Positions 8,458 through 16,952 of a stretch of DNA of 64,000 nucleotides are shown here, in pieces. The stretch spans positions 62,001-126,000 of the forward strand of contig JAUSDY010000028.1 in NCBI GenBank assembly GCA_030650395.1, read 5' to 3'. Made by a program: the position numbers and the translations under genes. Position 1 is the first letter of the stretch; each line of letters opens with the position of its first letter. Origin of the DNA: Acidobacteriota bacterium. GTDB lineage: Bacteria; Acidobacteriota; Vicinamibacteria; Vicinamibacterales; UBA2999. Under the pieces are notes generated by a model, which was not told the DNA's origin, did not search any database, and was given only the letters and a program-made list of their open reading frames with translations.

Positions 8458-8520
8458 AAGGCAGAAGGCAGAAATGGCACTCGCCAGTTTTTGCCTTTTG
8501 CCTTTTGCCTTCTGCCTTTA
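8450..8520. repeat. Inverted-repeat element, word GGCAAAAGGC
   Basis: The left arm (8450-8472, AAAGGCAAAAGGCAGAAGGC) and right arm (8489-8520, TTTTGCCTTTTGCCTTCTGCC) are near-perfect complements around a spacer of about 16 bases. The hairpin occupies the whole gap between the actE stop (8518-8520) and the actA start (8457). It provides both signals. In the transcript it could act as an intra-operon processing or attenuation hairpin. Confidence 0.82.
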
Positions 8521-8952
8521 GGACTTGGGAACGCCACCGAGGCTTCGGACGAAGTGGACGAGGTTCCAGGTGTCCTGGTCGGTGATCTTGCCCTTGAGGC
8601 CCTTCATGTCGTACTTCGGCGGCGCGCCGTGCTGGACGATCCAGAAGATCTCGCCTTCGCTCGACCCGCGCGTCCACGTCTGGTCGGTGAGGTTCGGCGG
8701 CTGCATGGTCTTCGGCGCCATCTTGCTGTCGCCGGCGCCGGTGTCGCCGTGGCAGAAGCGGCAGTACTTGCCGTACAGCTGCTTGCCGGCGTCGAGCGCC
8801 GCGGGAGAAGACGGGAACGCGGCCTTCATCTTCTTCGCCTCGGCCGGCAACGACTGCGGCAAGGCGGGGGTCTGGGCCATCAGGCTGACGCCCATCGCGA
8901 CCGACCACGCCAGTGCCGCGCTGCCGACCACCCCACGAAATACACCACTCAT
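8518..8952 (-). CDS. actE: Monoheme cytochrome c (ActE-type), first gene of the act operon
   Basis: 144 residues from ATG 8952. The start is fixed by AAGGAG about 10 bases upstream and by the signal peptide (MSGVFRGVVGSAALAWSVAMG). One heme c site, CRFCH, sits near residue 67, and the region MKGLKGKITDQDTWNLV matches class I cytochrome c ends. As in ActE, it would carry electrons from the complex or serve as its soluble partner. The codon TAA at 8518-8520 overlaps the repeat element. Two further ATG codons upstream in frame (to 8997) lack a ribosome site, so I did not use them. The monoheme gene leads the operon here, whereas actA leads in several described operons. Confidence 0.85.
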   Translation of the reverse strand: MSGVFRGVVGSAALAWSVAMGVSLMAQTPALPQSLPAEAKKMKAAFPSSPAALDAGKQLYGKYCRFCHGDTGAGDSKMAPKTMQPPNLTDQTWTRGSSEGEIFWIVQHGAPPKYDMKGLKGKITDQDTWNLVHFVRSLGGVPKS

Positions 8953-9061
8953 GCTCACGGTCTCCTTCACGAACGCTGATTTAGTGGAGCGTATCAACGC
9001 GGCGCGAAGGAATATTCACACGAGCGCTACCCGCCGTGCAACCAAATGTCTCCTTATGGCG

Positions 9062-9655
9062 TTATTTGAGGACGGTGGCTTTGACCTCGACGACGATCTT
9101 GCGATCGCTGATGGGATCGGCGGCTTGCGAGACGATCAGCGGCTTACCGGACTGGAGCAGGACCGTCAGGCTCTGGTTGAGCTCGGTTGGCCGTTGTCCC
9201 GGCGTCGCAGTGGCGGCCGCCGGTCCGAGCGGGTTGTAGCCGATCGTGAACTCGACCTGGACGACGCCATCGGGCTGCACGAACGGCCGCGCGTCGACAT
9301 TCAATCCGACGGAGAGAGGAGGAAGTCCGCGTTCGTTTCCGGCCACTGCTGATGCGCGAACCTTGCCCCATGTGCGGTCCGCCGCGATCATCGACACGGT
9401 TTTCTTCTCCACCGGTGCGCCGCCGGTTTGATCCGTGATCGTCAGCTCGATCTGGACGTTAACCTTCAAAGGCGCCGGCGTCGGCCTGACCGCCGTGGTG
9501 GCCGGCTGATCAGGCGTCTCGCCGCCGCCCTTCGACGAGCGGGTCGTCGTTGAAGTCGCGGTGGTGGCGGCCTGCTCGTCTGGTTGGGCGGCCGCGGTGA
9601 GCGGCAGTCCGATCGCGGCGGTCAGGGCGACGACGGAAATTAGTGAACTTCGCAT
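9062..9655 (-). CDS. Secreted protein of unknown function
   Basis: 197 residues with a clear signal peptide (MRSSLISVVALTAAIGLPLTAAAQ). A Thr/Ala/Ser-rich linker follows (to about residue 60), then one beta-rich domain (VNVQIELTITDQTG, PLSVGLNVDARPFVQPDG, VEVKATVLK). No catalytic motif is visible and I do not recognise a named family. It lies 76 bases downstream of the anti-sigma-like gene on the same strand and may be co-transcribed with it. A role in the envelope or as an output of that regulatory pair is inference only. Confidence 0.7.
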   Translation of the reverse strand: MRSSLISVVALTAAIGLPLTAAAQPDEQAATTATSTTTRSSKGGGETPDQPATTAVRPTPAPLKVNVQIELTITDQTGGAPVEKKTVSMIAADRTWGKVRASAVAGNERGLPPLSVGLNVDARPFVQPDGVVQVEFTIGYNPLGPAAATATPGQRPTELNQSLTVLLQSGKPLIVSQAADPISDRKIVVEVKATVLK

Positions 9656-9731
9656 GTCATGCTCCTCAGGCTCAGCGCTTAACTAAAGTTCCGCGCTACA
9701 CCGTCACGGACACGATACCGTCACGGAAACG

Positions 9732-10271
9732 TCAACGAGGCGAAATCGATTCGCCGGACAATGGCAACTCAGTCAAGACAATCGGTGCAAGAACAACAAA
9801 CGCCTCTTCAGGAAGTGACGGCGACGCGAGCGAGACGACTTCGAGCGCAACCAGTGCTGCGACGGGCGCGAGGCTTCGTTCGTGATCGGCAGGTTCGGCC
9901 ATCGCCGTCTCCGTCACGCCGCGTGCGGCCACACGAGTCGCCTCGGCCGGCGCGGCAGCGCCCACGATCGGCGCAGGAACCGCAGGAACGTCACGCGCGG
10001 CGACGCCGGCGGCCGCCACGGACGGAGCGGCCACTGGATCGCGAACCACCTGTTCGCGATTGCTCGTCGTCCACACCAATGCGGCGATGACGAGCGCGGT
10101 GGCGACGGCGGCTTGAGGCACGAGCACCCGCAGCCATCCGCCCACGCCGCTTCGCTCCGGCAACCGCGCGACGAGGCGCTGGACCATCGCGTCGTCGTGA
10201 TCGACGCTGACAAGGCGCGCGGCGACACGATCGATCGCCTGATCCAGCGGGTCGCGCGTCGGGTCGCTCAT
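9732..10271 (-). CDS. Anti-sigma-factor-like single-pass membrane protein
   Basis: 179 residues from ATG 10271, which overlaps the TGA of the upstream sigma-factor remnant (ATGA). The N-terminal helical part (DPLDQAIDRVAARLVSVDHDDAM) could be the sigma-binding region. One transmembrane helix lies near residues 52-72 (LVPQAAVATALVIAALVW). The rest is an Ala/Pro/Val-rich extracytoplasmic tail. Position directly behind an ECF sigma gene is the usual place for an anti-sigma factor, which is the main basis for this call. No zinc-finger (ZAS) motif is seen. Because the sigma gene is truncated, this protein may have lost its partner. Confidence 0.6.
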   Translation of the reverse strand: MSDPTRDPLDQAIDRVAARLVSVDHDDAMVQRLVARLPERSGVGGWLRVLVPQAAVATALVIAALVWTTSNREQVVRDPVAAPSVAAAGVAARDVPAVPAPIVGAAAPAEATRVAARGVTETAMAEPADHERSLAPVAALVALEVVSLASPSLPEEAFVVLAPIVLTELPLSGESISPR

Positions 10272-10396
10272 CGCGGTGCTCCGTGCCCGAGGTGATCGAG
10301 CTTGAGACGAATCAGCCGGCGCGCTTCGGAAATTCTCCACTTCACGGTGCCGATCGGCGTCCCTAACATGGTCGCGACCTGCGAGCTTGAGGACTA
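10268..10396 (-). pseudogene. C-terminal remnant of an ECF sigma factor (region 4)
   Basis: Reading the minus strand into TGA 10270-10268 gives SSQVATMLGTPIGTVKWR followed by ISEARRLIRLKLDHLG, the helix-turn-helix of sigma region 4 (compare IAxxLGxPxGTVKSR). In that frame an in-frame TAG occurs about 40 residues before the end (near 10396), and no region 2 is present. Only the last quarter of the gene survives. The next sequence on the opposite strand is a truncated RecQ gene, which suggests a deletion or rearrangement breakpoint here. Confidence 0.7.
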
Positions 10397-10458
10397 CTTG
10401 GCATGGCTCGGCGTCGACCTCACGTTCCAAGACGGCGATTTCTGAGGGGCAAGACCAA

Positions 10459-10674
10459 GTGGCCGAAAACCGAATACGGACCGAAGCTCAAGCTCTGCTT
10501 GCGAAACTCGCCGGCGCAGACGCTCAGCTGCCCACGGACCAATGGGTTGCGATCGAAGCGCTTGTTGTGAATCGGCGCCGGGTGTTATGCGTCCAGCGGA
10601 CTGGCTGGGGCAAGTCTGCTGTTTACTTCTCCGAGTTTGACTACCACTTCGCTCTCCAAGTCTTCGAGGTCTAG
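10459..10674 (+). pseudogene. N-terminal fragment of a RecQ-like helicase
   Basis: From GTG 10459 the frame reads VAENRIRTEAQALLAKL, then LPTDQWVAIEALV and RRRVLCVQRTGWGKSAVYF. This is the N-terminus of the RecQ-type DEAD/DEAH helicases, up to and including Walker A (GWGKSA). Immediately after the Walker A motif, similarity ends (SEFDYHFALQVFEV) and TAG closes the frame at 71 residues. A real enzyme would continue for 500 or more residues with DEAH and helicase C motifs, so this is a stump. Expression is unlikely to give an active protein. Confidence 0.7.
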
Positions 10675-10681
10675 TGTTAAG

Positions 10682-10735
10682 GTGCGGTCCCGTCAGGCAG
10701 TGCCATCCCGTCAAGAAGTGCGGTCCCGTCAGCTA
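10682..10735 (+). repeat. Three direct copies of an 18-base word (GTGCGGTCCCGTCAGGCA)
   Basis: Units start at 10682, 10700 and 10718 and share GTGCxxTCCCGTCA. The same word builds both arms of the inverted repeat at 54941-55085. Here only one arm is present. It ends 11 bases before the GTG start of the amidase gene. Confidence 0.75.
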
Positions 10736-10745
10736 TCATGAGACA

Positions 10746-12254
10746 GTGACCTTGCGCCCTATTAGCGCGTCTTTGCTTGCACTCGCGGCGCTTGGTGCGA
10801 CCTTGTCGCTGCTCGTGTCGGCGCAGGCACCATCGTTGACGGTACTGTCGCGTGAAGGGCGCAAGCCGCTGCCGATCACCACGATCAACAACCAGGACTA
10901 CGTCGCGGTCGACGACCTCAATGCGGCGTTCGGCACCTCGTCGCGCGAGGATCGCCAGGCCGGCGGGCTGACGATCACGGCGCGGACGCGGACGGTCGTG
11001 GTGACGGCCGATCAGAACGTAGTGTCGGTGAGCGGCCGGCTCGTCTCGCTGCCGGCCCCGGCCGTGCGCCGCGACAATCGCTGGTTCGTGCCGATCGATT
11101 TCATCCCGCGCGCGCTGTCGCTCGCCCTGGAGCTGCGCCTCGATCTGCGGCGCGCTGCCCGCCTGCTGGTGGTCGGCGATCTGCGGGTGCCGCGCGTCGT
11201 GGCGCGGGTCGATGCCGGCACCACCAACGTGGCCGTGACCTTCGAAGTCACACCCAACACCGAGTCACGCGTCACCAGCCAGCCGGGCCGGGTCGTCGTG
11301 CAATTCGAAGCCGACGCGCTGGAGCTCAGCATCCCGTCGCTGCCGCCCCAAACATTCCTGACGGGCATCACGGCAGGAGACACGCCGTCGAGCGTCGTGC
11401 TGCAGCTCGGACCACGCTATGCCAGTCACCGCATCACGACGTCGCAAGCCGACGCCGGATCCGGGCGCGTCACGATCGACCTGCTCCCGGTCACCAGCGA
11501 TCTCGTGGGGGCGGCGCCGCCCGCTCCGGCGCAGCCGCCGGTCGACACACGGCCATCCATTCCCGCACAGGCGCCATCGACTGGACTGCGCACGGTGGTA
11601 CTCGACCCGGGCCACGGCGGCGAAGAGCTCGGCACGCAGGGCGCCAAGGGCACGCTTGAAAAAGAGATCACGCTCTCAGTCGCGCGGCGGTTGCGCACCA
11701 TGATTGAAACGCGCCTGGGCTTGAAAGTGTTTCTGACCCGCGAAGACGATCGCACGATGTCGCTCGACGACCGATCCGCCTTCGCCAACAATCACCGGGC
11801 CGACGTCTTTCTCAGCATCCTCGCCAATTCGGCGGTGCGGCCCGCGCTGAAAGGCGCGGAGGTCTATTACCTCACCGTCGAACGCGCCGACGAGGAGGCC
11901 CGCAAGCGCGCGGACGACAACCAGACGACGCTGCCCGCACTCGGCGGCGGCACCCGCGCGATCGATCTGATCTTGTGGGAGACCGCACAGGCCCGCTACC
12001 TGGAACAGTCGTCGGCACTCGCCGGCTTCGTCGAACAGGCACTGCGCGGGCGCGTCGAGATGAGCCCGCGCGCCGTTCAACAGGCGCCGTTCCGCGTGCT
12101 GGTGGGCGCCAACATGCCGGCGGCGCTCGTGGAGATCGGCTACCTCTCGAATGCCGAGCAGGAAACGCAGCTCGCCTCTGGCAGCTATCAGGATCACGTG
12201 GCGCAGGCCCTGCTCGACGCCCTCATCAGGTTCCGCGAGTTCCTTGAACACTAA
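10746..12254 (+). CDS. N-acetylmuramoyl-L-alanine amidase (Amidase_3) with AMIN-type N-terminus
   Basis: 502 residues from GTG 10746, which opens a signal peptide (VTLRPISASLLALAALGATLSLLVSAQA). Residues of about 30-130 resemble a copper-amine-oxidase-like N-terminal domain (DYVAVDDLNAAFG, VPIDFIPRAL). An AMIN-like domain follows to about 250, and the Amidase_3 catalytic domain runs from about 280 to the end. Zinc ligands expected for the family are present as H290 (DPGHGG) and E305 (LEKEI). The third, the histidine of SIHAN, is leucine here (SILAN, L359). The catalytic glutamate region ALVEIGYLSN is intact. It would cleave peptidoglycan stem peptides in the periplasm. It forms an operon with GerMN, rph and rdgB. 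Confidence 0.88.
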   Translation: MTLRPISASLLALAALGATLSLLVSAQAPSLTVLSREGRKPLPITTINNQDYVAVDDLNAAFGTSSREDRQAGGLTITARTRTVVVTADQNVVSVSGRLVSLPAPAVRRDNRWFVPIDFIPRALSLALELRLDLRRAARLLVVGDLRVPRVVARVDAGTTNVAVTFEVTPNTESRVTSQPGRVVVQFEADALELSIPSLPPQTFLTGITAGDTPSSVVLQLGPRYASHRITTSQADAGSGRVTIDLLPVTSDLVGAAPPAPAQPPVDTRPSIPAQAPSTGLRTVVLDPGHGGEELGTQGAKGTLEKEITLSVARRLRTMIETRLGLKVFLTREDDRTMSLDDRSAFANNHRADVFLSILANSAVRPALKGAEVYYLTVERADEEARKRADDNQTTLPALGGGTRAIDLILWETAQARYLEQSSALAGFVEQALRGRVEMSPRAVQQAPFRVLVGANMPAALVEIGYLSNAEQETQLASGSYQDHVAQALLDALIRFREFLEH

Positions 12255-12873
12255 AGGCAAAGGCCTCCGCTCGCTCAGGCCGCGCGACGTGGCGCTCCTC
12301 GCCGGATCGGCCGTCGTCATCGTCTTCCTCGCGTGGATGCTGATGGCCGGACTCGGCCGGTTGCTGCGCAGTCCCGCACCCGACGAAACCCCGGATGCGG
12401 CCGCGCCTCCCCCGCCACCGCCTGAAACCGCTCCGGCGGTGCCGCGGATCAAGGCGACGCTGTTCTTCGCCTCCGAAGACGGTCAGCGCCTGGTGCCGAC
12501 CGAGCGCGAGGTCGCGCTCGGCGAAGGCATAGTCGCGCAGGCGCGCTCGATCCTCGAAGCGCAGCTCACCGCCGAGGCACCGGCGCCGCTGGTGTCGACG
12601 ATCCCGAAAGGCACGGCGCTGCGCGGCATCTTCGTGTCGCAACGCAACGAAGTGTTCGTCGACCTCGAGCCGTCGATCCGCACCGCCCATCCGGGCGGGT
12701 CGTTCCAGGAGCTCATGACCGTCTACACGATCGTCAATGCGCTGCTCACCAACCTGCCGACGCTGCAGGAGGTCCAGATCCTGATCGGCGGGCAGGAAGT
12801 CGACACGCTCGCAGGACATGTGGACTTGCGGCGGCCGCTGCGAAAGAATGAGGGGTTGATGAGCCCGCCATGA
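12244..12873 (+). CDS. GerMN-domain membrane-anchored lipoprotein-like protein
   Basis: 209 residues from TTG 12244, which overlaps the amidase stop by 11 bases. The next candidate start is an internal ATG in the membrane helix, so TTG is preferred. After a basic start, one transmembrane helix spans about residues 18-40 ([22 protein letters not shown]). A proline-rich linker (PPPPPPE) and a GerMN domain follow ([51 protein letters not shown]). GerMN domains occur in spore germination proteins and in non-spore-formers beside cell-wall amidases, as here. The role is probably in peptidoglycan or envelope assembly. The end overlaps rph by 4 bases. Confidence 0.82.
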   Translation: MNTKGKGLRSLRPRDVALLAGSAVVIVFLAWMLMAGLGRLLRSPAPDETPDAAAPPPPPPETAPAVPRIKATLFFASEDGQRLVPTEREVALGEGIVAQARSILEAQLTAEAPAPLVSTIPKGTALRGIFVSQRNEVFVDLEPSIRTAHPGGSFQELMTVYTIVNALLTNLPTLQEVQILIGGQEVDTLAGHVDLRRPLRKNEGLMSPP

Positions 12874-13601
12874 CCCGCTTATACGATCGCGGCCCCGACG
12901 AGCTGCGCCCGACCACCATTACGCCGAACTTCACCGTGCACGCTGAAGGGTCGGTGCTGATCGAAGTCGGACTCACGCGCGTGATCTGCAACGCCAGCAT
13001 CGAAGACAAGGTGCCGCCGTTTCTGCGCGGCTCCGGCAAGGGCTGGGTGACGGCGGAATACGGGATGCTGCCGCGCGCCACCTCGACCAGATCCAACCGG
13101 GAGGCCGCTTCCGGCAAGGTCGGGGGCCGCACGATGGAGATCCAGCGGCTCATCGGCCGCTCGATGCGATCGGTCATCCGCCTCGAGCAACTGGGCGAGC
13201 GCACGATCTGGCTGGATTGCGATGTCATCCAGGCCGACGGCGGCACGCGCTGCGCGTCGATCACCGGCGCGTTCGTCGCATTGGTCCTCGCGCTCGGCAA
13301 ACTGAAACAGGCCGACCAGCTCCGCACCATTCCCGTTTCCGACTACGTCGCCGCCACCAGTGTCGGCATCGTGGCCGGCATGCCCCTGCTCGATCTCGCC
13401 TACGAAGAAGACTCGAAGGCCGATGTCGACATGAACATCGTCAAGACCAGCGACGGCCGCTTCATCGAAATCCAGGGGACGGCGGAAGCCGAGCCCTTCG
13501 GCACCGAGACGCTGATGGGTATGCTCGCGCTGGCCGACAAGGGCATCACGGATCTGATCGCAAAACAGCGCGCGCTCGTCGGTCCGATTCTCGGGCGATG
13601 A
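12870..13601 (+). CDS. rph: Ribonuclease PH
   Basis: 243 residues, the normal length. It is a phosphorolytic 3'-5' exoribonuclease that trims tRNA 3' ends. Family motifs are clear: [20 protein letters not shown] at the N-terminus, [21 protein letters not shown], and [20 protein letters not shown] containing the RNA/phosphate-binding arginines. [16 protein letters not shown] follows, with [15 protein letters not shown] near the active site. ATG 12870 overlaps the preceding TGA, and its own TGA overlaps the rdgB ATG. The rph-rdgB pairing is a common conserved order. Confidence 0.97.
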   Translation: MTRLYDRGPDELRPTTITPNFTVHAEGSVLIEVGLTRVICNASIEDKVPPFLRGSGKGWVTAEYGMLPRATSTRSNREAASGKVGGRTMEIQRLIGRSMRSVIRLEQLGERTIWLDCDVIQADGGTRCASITGAFVALVLALGKLKQADQLRTIPVSDYVAATSVGIVAGMPLLDLAYEEDSKADVDMNIVKTSDGRFIEIQGTAEAEPFGTETLMGMLALADKGITDLIAKQRALVGPILGR

Positions 13602-14284
13602 AGATCCTGTTTGCGACGACCAATCCCAATAAAGTTCGGGAAGTTCGGCATGCGTTGCGCGCGGCACCGCCCTACGAAATCGTGACCCTCGCGGATGTGG
13701 CGCCGGTGCCGGACGAGCCCGAGGAGATCGGCACGACCTACTGGGAGAATGCCCGCATCAAGGCGCTGGCGTATGCGCAGGCGACGGGGCTGACGACGAT
13801 CGCGGAAGATTCCGGATTCGAAGTCGACGCGCTCGGCGGCGAACCGGGTGTTCAATCAGCTCGATTTCTGGATCCGACGACTTCGTACCCGGATCGATTC
13901 GCCGAGATCTACCGACGCCTCGCTGCGGACAAACCTAAAGGTTTGTCCCCACAGCAACCTTCAGGTGGCGACCAACCTTTAGGTTTGTCGTCGTCAGCGC
14001 GGTTCGTGACCGCACTCGCGGTCGCGCGTGGTGACGAACTGCTATTCGAAACCGAGAGCGCGATTGAAGGCATCGTGGCGCGAGCGCCGGCCGGTCAGCA
14101 TGGTTTCGGTTACGACCCGATCTTTTACTACCCACCATTTGGTGGCACGGTCGCGCAATTGAGCGACGACCACAAGACCGCCGTCTCGCATCGTGCACGC
14201 GCCTTCCGCGATCTGCACCGGTGGCTTCGGACACGACGCACGGAAGCCGCGACGAACGTGGTCCGGCACAGCACCAATCTGTAA
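13598..14284 (+). CDS. rdgB: XTP/dITP diphosphatase (RdgB/HAM1)
   Basis: 228 residues from ATG 13598, slightly longer than the usual 195-200. It hydrolyses non-canonical purine triphosphates (XTP, dITP) to keep them out of nucleic acid. Motifs present: [14 protein letters not shown] (nucleotide-binding loop), [32 protein letters not shown] (metal and catalytic acid region), and [21 protein letters not shown], then SHRARAF. The extra length is a stretch of about 20 residues at about 111-131 ([13 protein letters not shown] and PLGLSSS). It is encoded by the palindromic repeat at 13927-13990 and placed between YRRLAA and [10 protein letters not shown], a loop in this fold. There is also a short C-terminal extension. 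The fold should tolerate the insert. Confidence 0.95.
   Translation: MKILFATTNPNKVREVRHALRAAPPYEIVTLADVAPVPDEPEEIGTTYWENARIKALAYAQATGLTTIAEDSGFEVDALGGEPGVQSARFLDPTTSYPDRFAEIYRRLAADKPKGLSPQQPSGGDQPLGLSSSARFVTALAVARGDELLFETESAIEGIVARAPAGQHGFGYDPIFYYPPFGGTVAQLSDDHKTAVSHRARAFRDLHRWLRTRRTEAATNVVRHSTNL
13927..13990. repeat. In-frame palindrome pair inside rdgB
   Basis: It contains the palindrome GACAAACCTAAAGGTTTGTC (13928-13947), an inner copy AACCTTCAGGTGGC and a second half-site AACCTTTAGGTTTGTCG. The identical 20-base word occurs between genes at 22598-22617. The frame stays open and encodes KPKGLSP and PLGLSS. Confidence 0.85.
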
Positions 14285-14405
14285 TCGGCGTCCTACCGCC
14301 TTCCGAAGAAACCCCAACAATTCACGGCTCTGCCGTTGGCATTGCTTTTCCAGTGAACAGAATTGTCGGATCCCCCCGACGCTCTTGCCCGGTGATGAGG
14401 ACGTC

Positions 14406-16952
14406 ATGAGATCACGAAGCTGGTTCCTGCTGGTCGTTGCGGTGACGGCCATACTGCTCTTCTCGATGTTCGAACGGCTCGCCGCGCAGGACAGCTCCGG
14501 CATCATGATTAGCGAGTTCCGCTTTCGTGGCATCAATGGCCCCCTGAGCCCTCCTAGCACCCCCACCACCCCTGGCGCCAATGGCGCAAACGACGAGTTC
14601 ATCGAGCTGTTCAACGGCGGCCCGGCGCCGGTCGCTGTCGGCGGCTGGATGATCCGGGCCTCGAACAACAACGCTATGCCGACGGTGGTGACTCGCGTCA
14701 TTATTCCGGCCGGCACCGTGATCAATCGCGGTTGCTACTACCTGGTGGTCAACAACAACACCGCCGGCGGCTACAACAACACCGCGGTCGTCGGAGATCG
14801 CACTTACACGATCGGGTTCGCGGACGACGGCGGCGTCGCGGTGACGCGCGCCAACGGCAGCATCGTCGACCAGGTGGGGCATGGCGCGAACGGCGCGTTC
14901 GGCGAGCTCACGCGGCTGCCGGTGCTCCTGACCGCCGCCAATCGCGGCATTCGGCGCCACCTCAGCGCGACCGCCGGCTACGTCGATACCGACGATAACG
15001 CGGCGGACTTCGCGGAAATCCAGCCGGGCGATCCGCAGAACTCCTCCAGCACGTGTCTCGTTCCCGGCGAACTCAGCATCAGCGGATCGGCTTCGCCGAC
15101 CCCAGTCGAGCAGGGTGAGACGATAACGCTGTTCGCAACGGTCACAGCCGCAACTCTGCCGCCGAGCACGAACCTTCAAGTCACGGGCAACCTCTTCGCC
15201 ATCGGCGGGCCGGCAAGCGCCACGTTGGCCGACAACGGCGTGTTTCCCGACGTCACGCCGAACGACAACATCTTCACGACGGCAGTCGCAGTGCCGCCGG
15301 CTAATCCGAGCGGGTCATATTCGCTTCCACTGACGCTGACCGACGCGCAAGGCCGGACGGCGAACACCGCCCTCTCGGTCACCGTCAACGAACCGCTGCT
15401 GATCTACCTGCCTCACGACATTCAGGGGCCGGGCGCCACCTCGCCTTTCCCCACCGGCACGGCAGTGATCGTGCGCGGCGTGGTGACGGCGCGGAAATCC
15501 GACGGCTTCTTCCTGCAGACGGAAGCCGGCATGGAAGACGGCGATCCGAATACCTCCGAGGGTCATTTCGTATCAGTCGGCAGCGGCGCCCCAGACGAGG
15601 CACAACTTGGACACCTCGTGCAGGTGCGCGGATCGGTTGCTGAGTTCGTACCGCCAAACGACCCAGGGAGCGCGCCGCGCACGGAGCTCAACCTGGTGAC
15701 GTCCGTCTTCGACCTTGGCGCATCGACGATGCCGGCGCCTTACAACCTGACCGACGCCGAAGTGTCCGACGCGGGTGCACTCGATCAACTCGAGCGATTT
15801 GAAGGCATGCGCGTGATGGTCACATCGCTCACCTCGATCACCGGCACCGGCGGCGACTGGAACGACGTCGACGCAACCTGGACCAGCGACGGCACGTTCT
15901 ACGCCGTGATCACCGGACAGGCGCGCCCGTTCCGCGAGGCCGGCGTGGCACGCGGCTACCCCGTGCTGCCTTGCCAGATGGGCCCGTGCCACATTCCGAT
16001 CTTCGACGGCAACCCGGAGCGCCTGCGCGTCGACGCGGACGCGCTCGAAGGCACGGCGGCCGTCGACCTCTCGACCTGGGCGGTCATGACCGACGTCGTC
16101 GGCCTCCTCGACTTCGGCTTCCGCACCTACACGCTGCTGCCGGAAGAGACTCTGAGCCCGGTTGGCGGATCCGTGGTGACGCCTGCGCCTGCGGCCGCGG
16201 CCGATCAATTCACGATCGCCTCGTTTCGCATGGCGCCTGCGCCCGGCGAGGATCACCTGGCGAAGGCGTCGCTGTCGATTCGGACCGTGCTCAACAACCC
16301 GGACATCCTTGGCGTGCAGGGCGTCGAGAACCTGGCTGTGCTGCAGCAGCTGGCCGGACAAATCGATACGGATGCGCTCGCCGCCGGCGATACCGCACCC
16401 GAATACGCGGCGTCGCTGTTCGAAGGATCTGATCCGGACGGCCTCGATGTCGGCTTCCTCGTCAAGACGGCCGGCGGCCGCGTCAGCGTCACGTCGGTCA
16501 CACAGATCGGCGACAGTACGACGTTCGAGCGTAATCCGCTGGTGCTGCGTGCCTTGATCGAAGGGCCGGCGACGTCAATGCCGCAGCCGATCACCGTGAT
16601 CGTGAACCACCTGCGGTCACTCGCCGATGTTGGCAGCGACAATGAGACCGGCTCCCTCGTGCTGACATTCGGCGCCAACGCCTTCTCGGCAACCGTTGCA
16701 GATGTGGTCTTCGCGGATGCGGACGGCTACTCAGCGGGTGGGCCGCGCCTGGTGGCCGACACCGTGACCTTCGCAGGCTCCGGCTCGTGGAACGGCCATC
16801 CTGGGTACGTCTACCTCGCGGTCGCGACCGACCGGGGTGAGCCGGGGCGGGGGCGCGACACGTTCACGGTCGTGGTGCGCGCCCCCGACGGCACCGTGGT
16901 CGCATCAAGCGCGGGAACGTTGAGCAGCGGCAACATCCAGTCGCTGCGTTAG
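14406..16952 (+). CDS. Secreted lamin-tail/ExeM-like protein with degenerate EEP domain
   Basis: 848 residues with a signal peptide (MRSRSWFLLVVAVTAILLFSMF...LAAQ). Domains in order: lamin-tail domain at about 25-200 (MISEFRFRG, NDEFIELFNGG, GGWMIRASNN), an Ig-like region at about 220-330 (LADNGVFPDVTPNDNIFTT), an OB-fold region of the ExeM type at about 340-430 (VIVRGVVTARKSDGFFLQTE), and an endonuclease/exonuclease/phosphatase-like domain at about 600-770. In that last domain the usual LQEVEN reads GVQGVEN, and the expected start motif is SFRMAP, so catalytic residues appear lost. NHLRSLAD and the distal nuclease signature are partly kept. A C-terminal beta domain (GSWNGHPGYVYLAVA) ends the protein. 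It is probably an exported binding or former nuclease protein. It overlaps the convergent SDR gene by 4 bases. Confidence 0.8.
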   Translation: MRSRSWFLLVVAVTAILLFSMFERLAAQDSSGIMISEFRFRGINGPLSPPSTPTTPGANGANDEFIELFNGGPAPVAVGGWMIRASNNNAMPTVVTRVIIPAGTVINRGCYYLVVNNNTAGGYNNTAVVGDRTYTIGFADDGGVAVTRANGSIVDQVGHGANGAFGELTRLPVLLTAANRGIRRHLSATAGYVDTDDNAADFAEIQPGDPQNSSSTCLVPGELSISGSASPTPVEQGETITLFATVTAATLPPSTNLQVTGNLFAIGGPASATLADNGVFPDVTPNDNIFTTAVAVPPANPSGSYSLPLTLTDAQGRTANTALSVTVNEPLLIYLPHDIQGPGATSPFPTGTAVIVRGVVTARKSDGFFLQTEAGMEDGDPNTSEGHFVSVGSGAPDEAQLGHLVQVRGSVAEFVPPNDPGSAPRTELNLVTSVFDLGASTMPAPYNLTDAEVSDAGALDQLERFEGMRVMVTSLTSITGTGGDWNDVDATWTSDGTFYAVITGQARPFREAGVARGYPVLPCQMGPCHIPIFDGNPERLRVDADALEGTAAVDLSTWAVMTDVVGLLDFGFRTYTLLPEETLSPVGGSVVTPAPAAAADQFTIASFRMAPAPGEDHLAKASLSIRTVLNNPDILGVQGVENLAVLQQLAGQIDTDALAAGDTAPEYAASLFEGSDPDGLDVGFLVKTAGGRVSVTSVTQIGDSTTFERNPLVLRALIEGPATSMPQPITVIVNHLRSLADVGSDNETGSLVLTFGANAFSATVADVVFADADGYSAGGPRLVADTVTFAGSGSWNGHPGYVYLAVATDRGEPGRGRDTFTVVVRAPDGTVVASSAGTLSSGNIQSLR

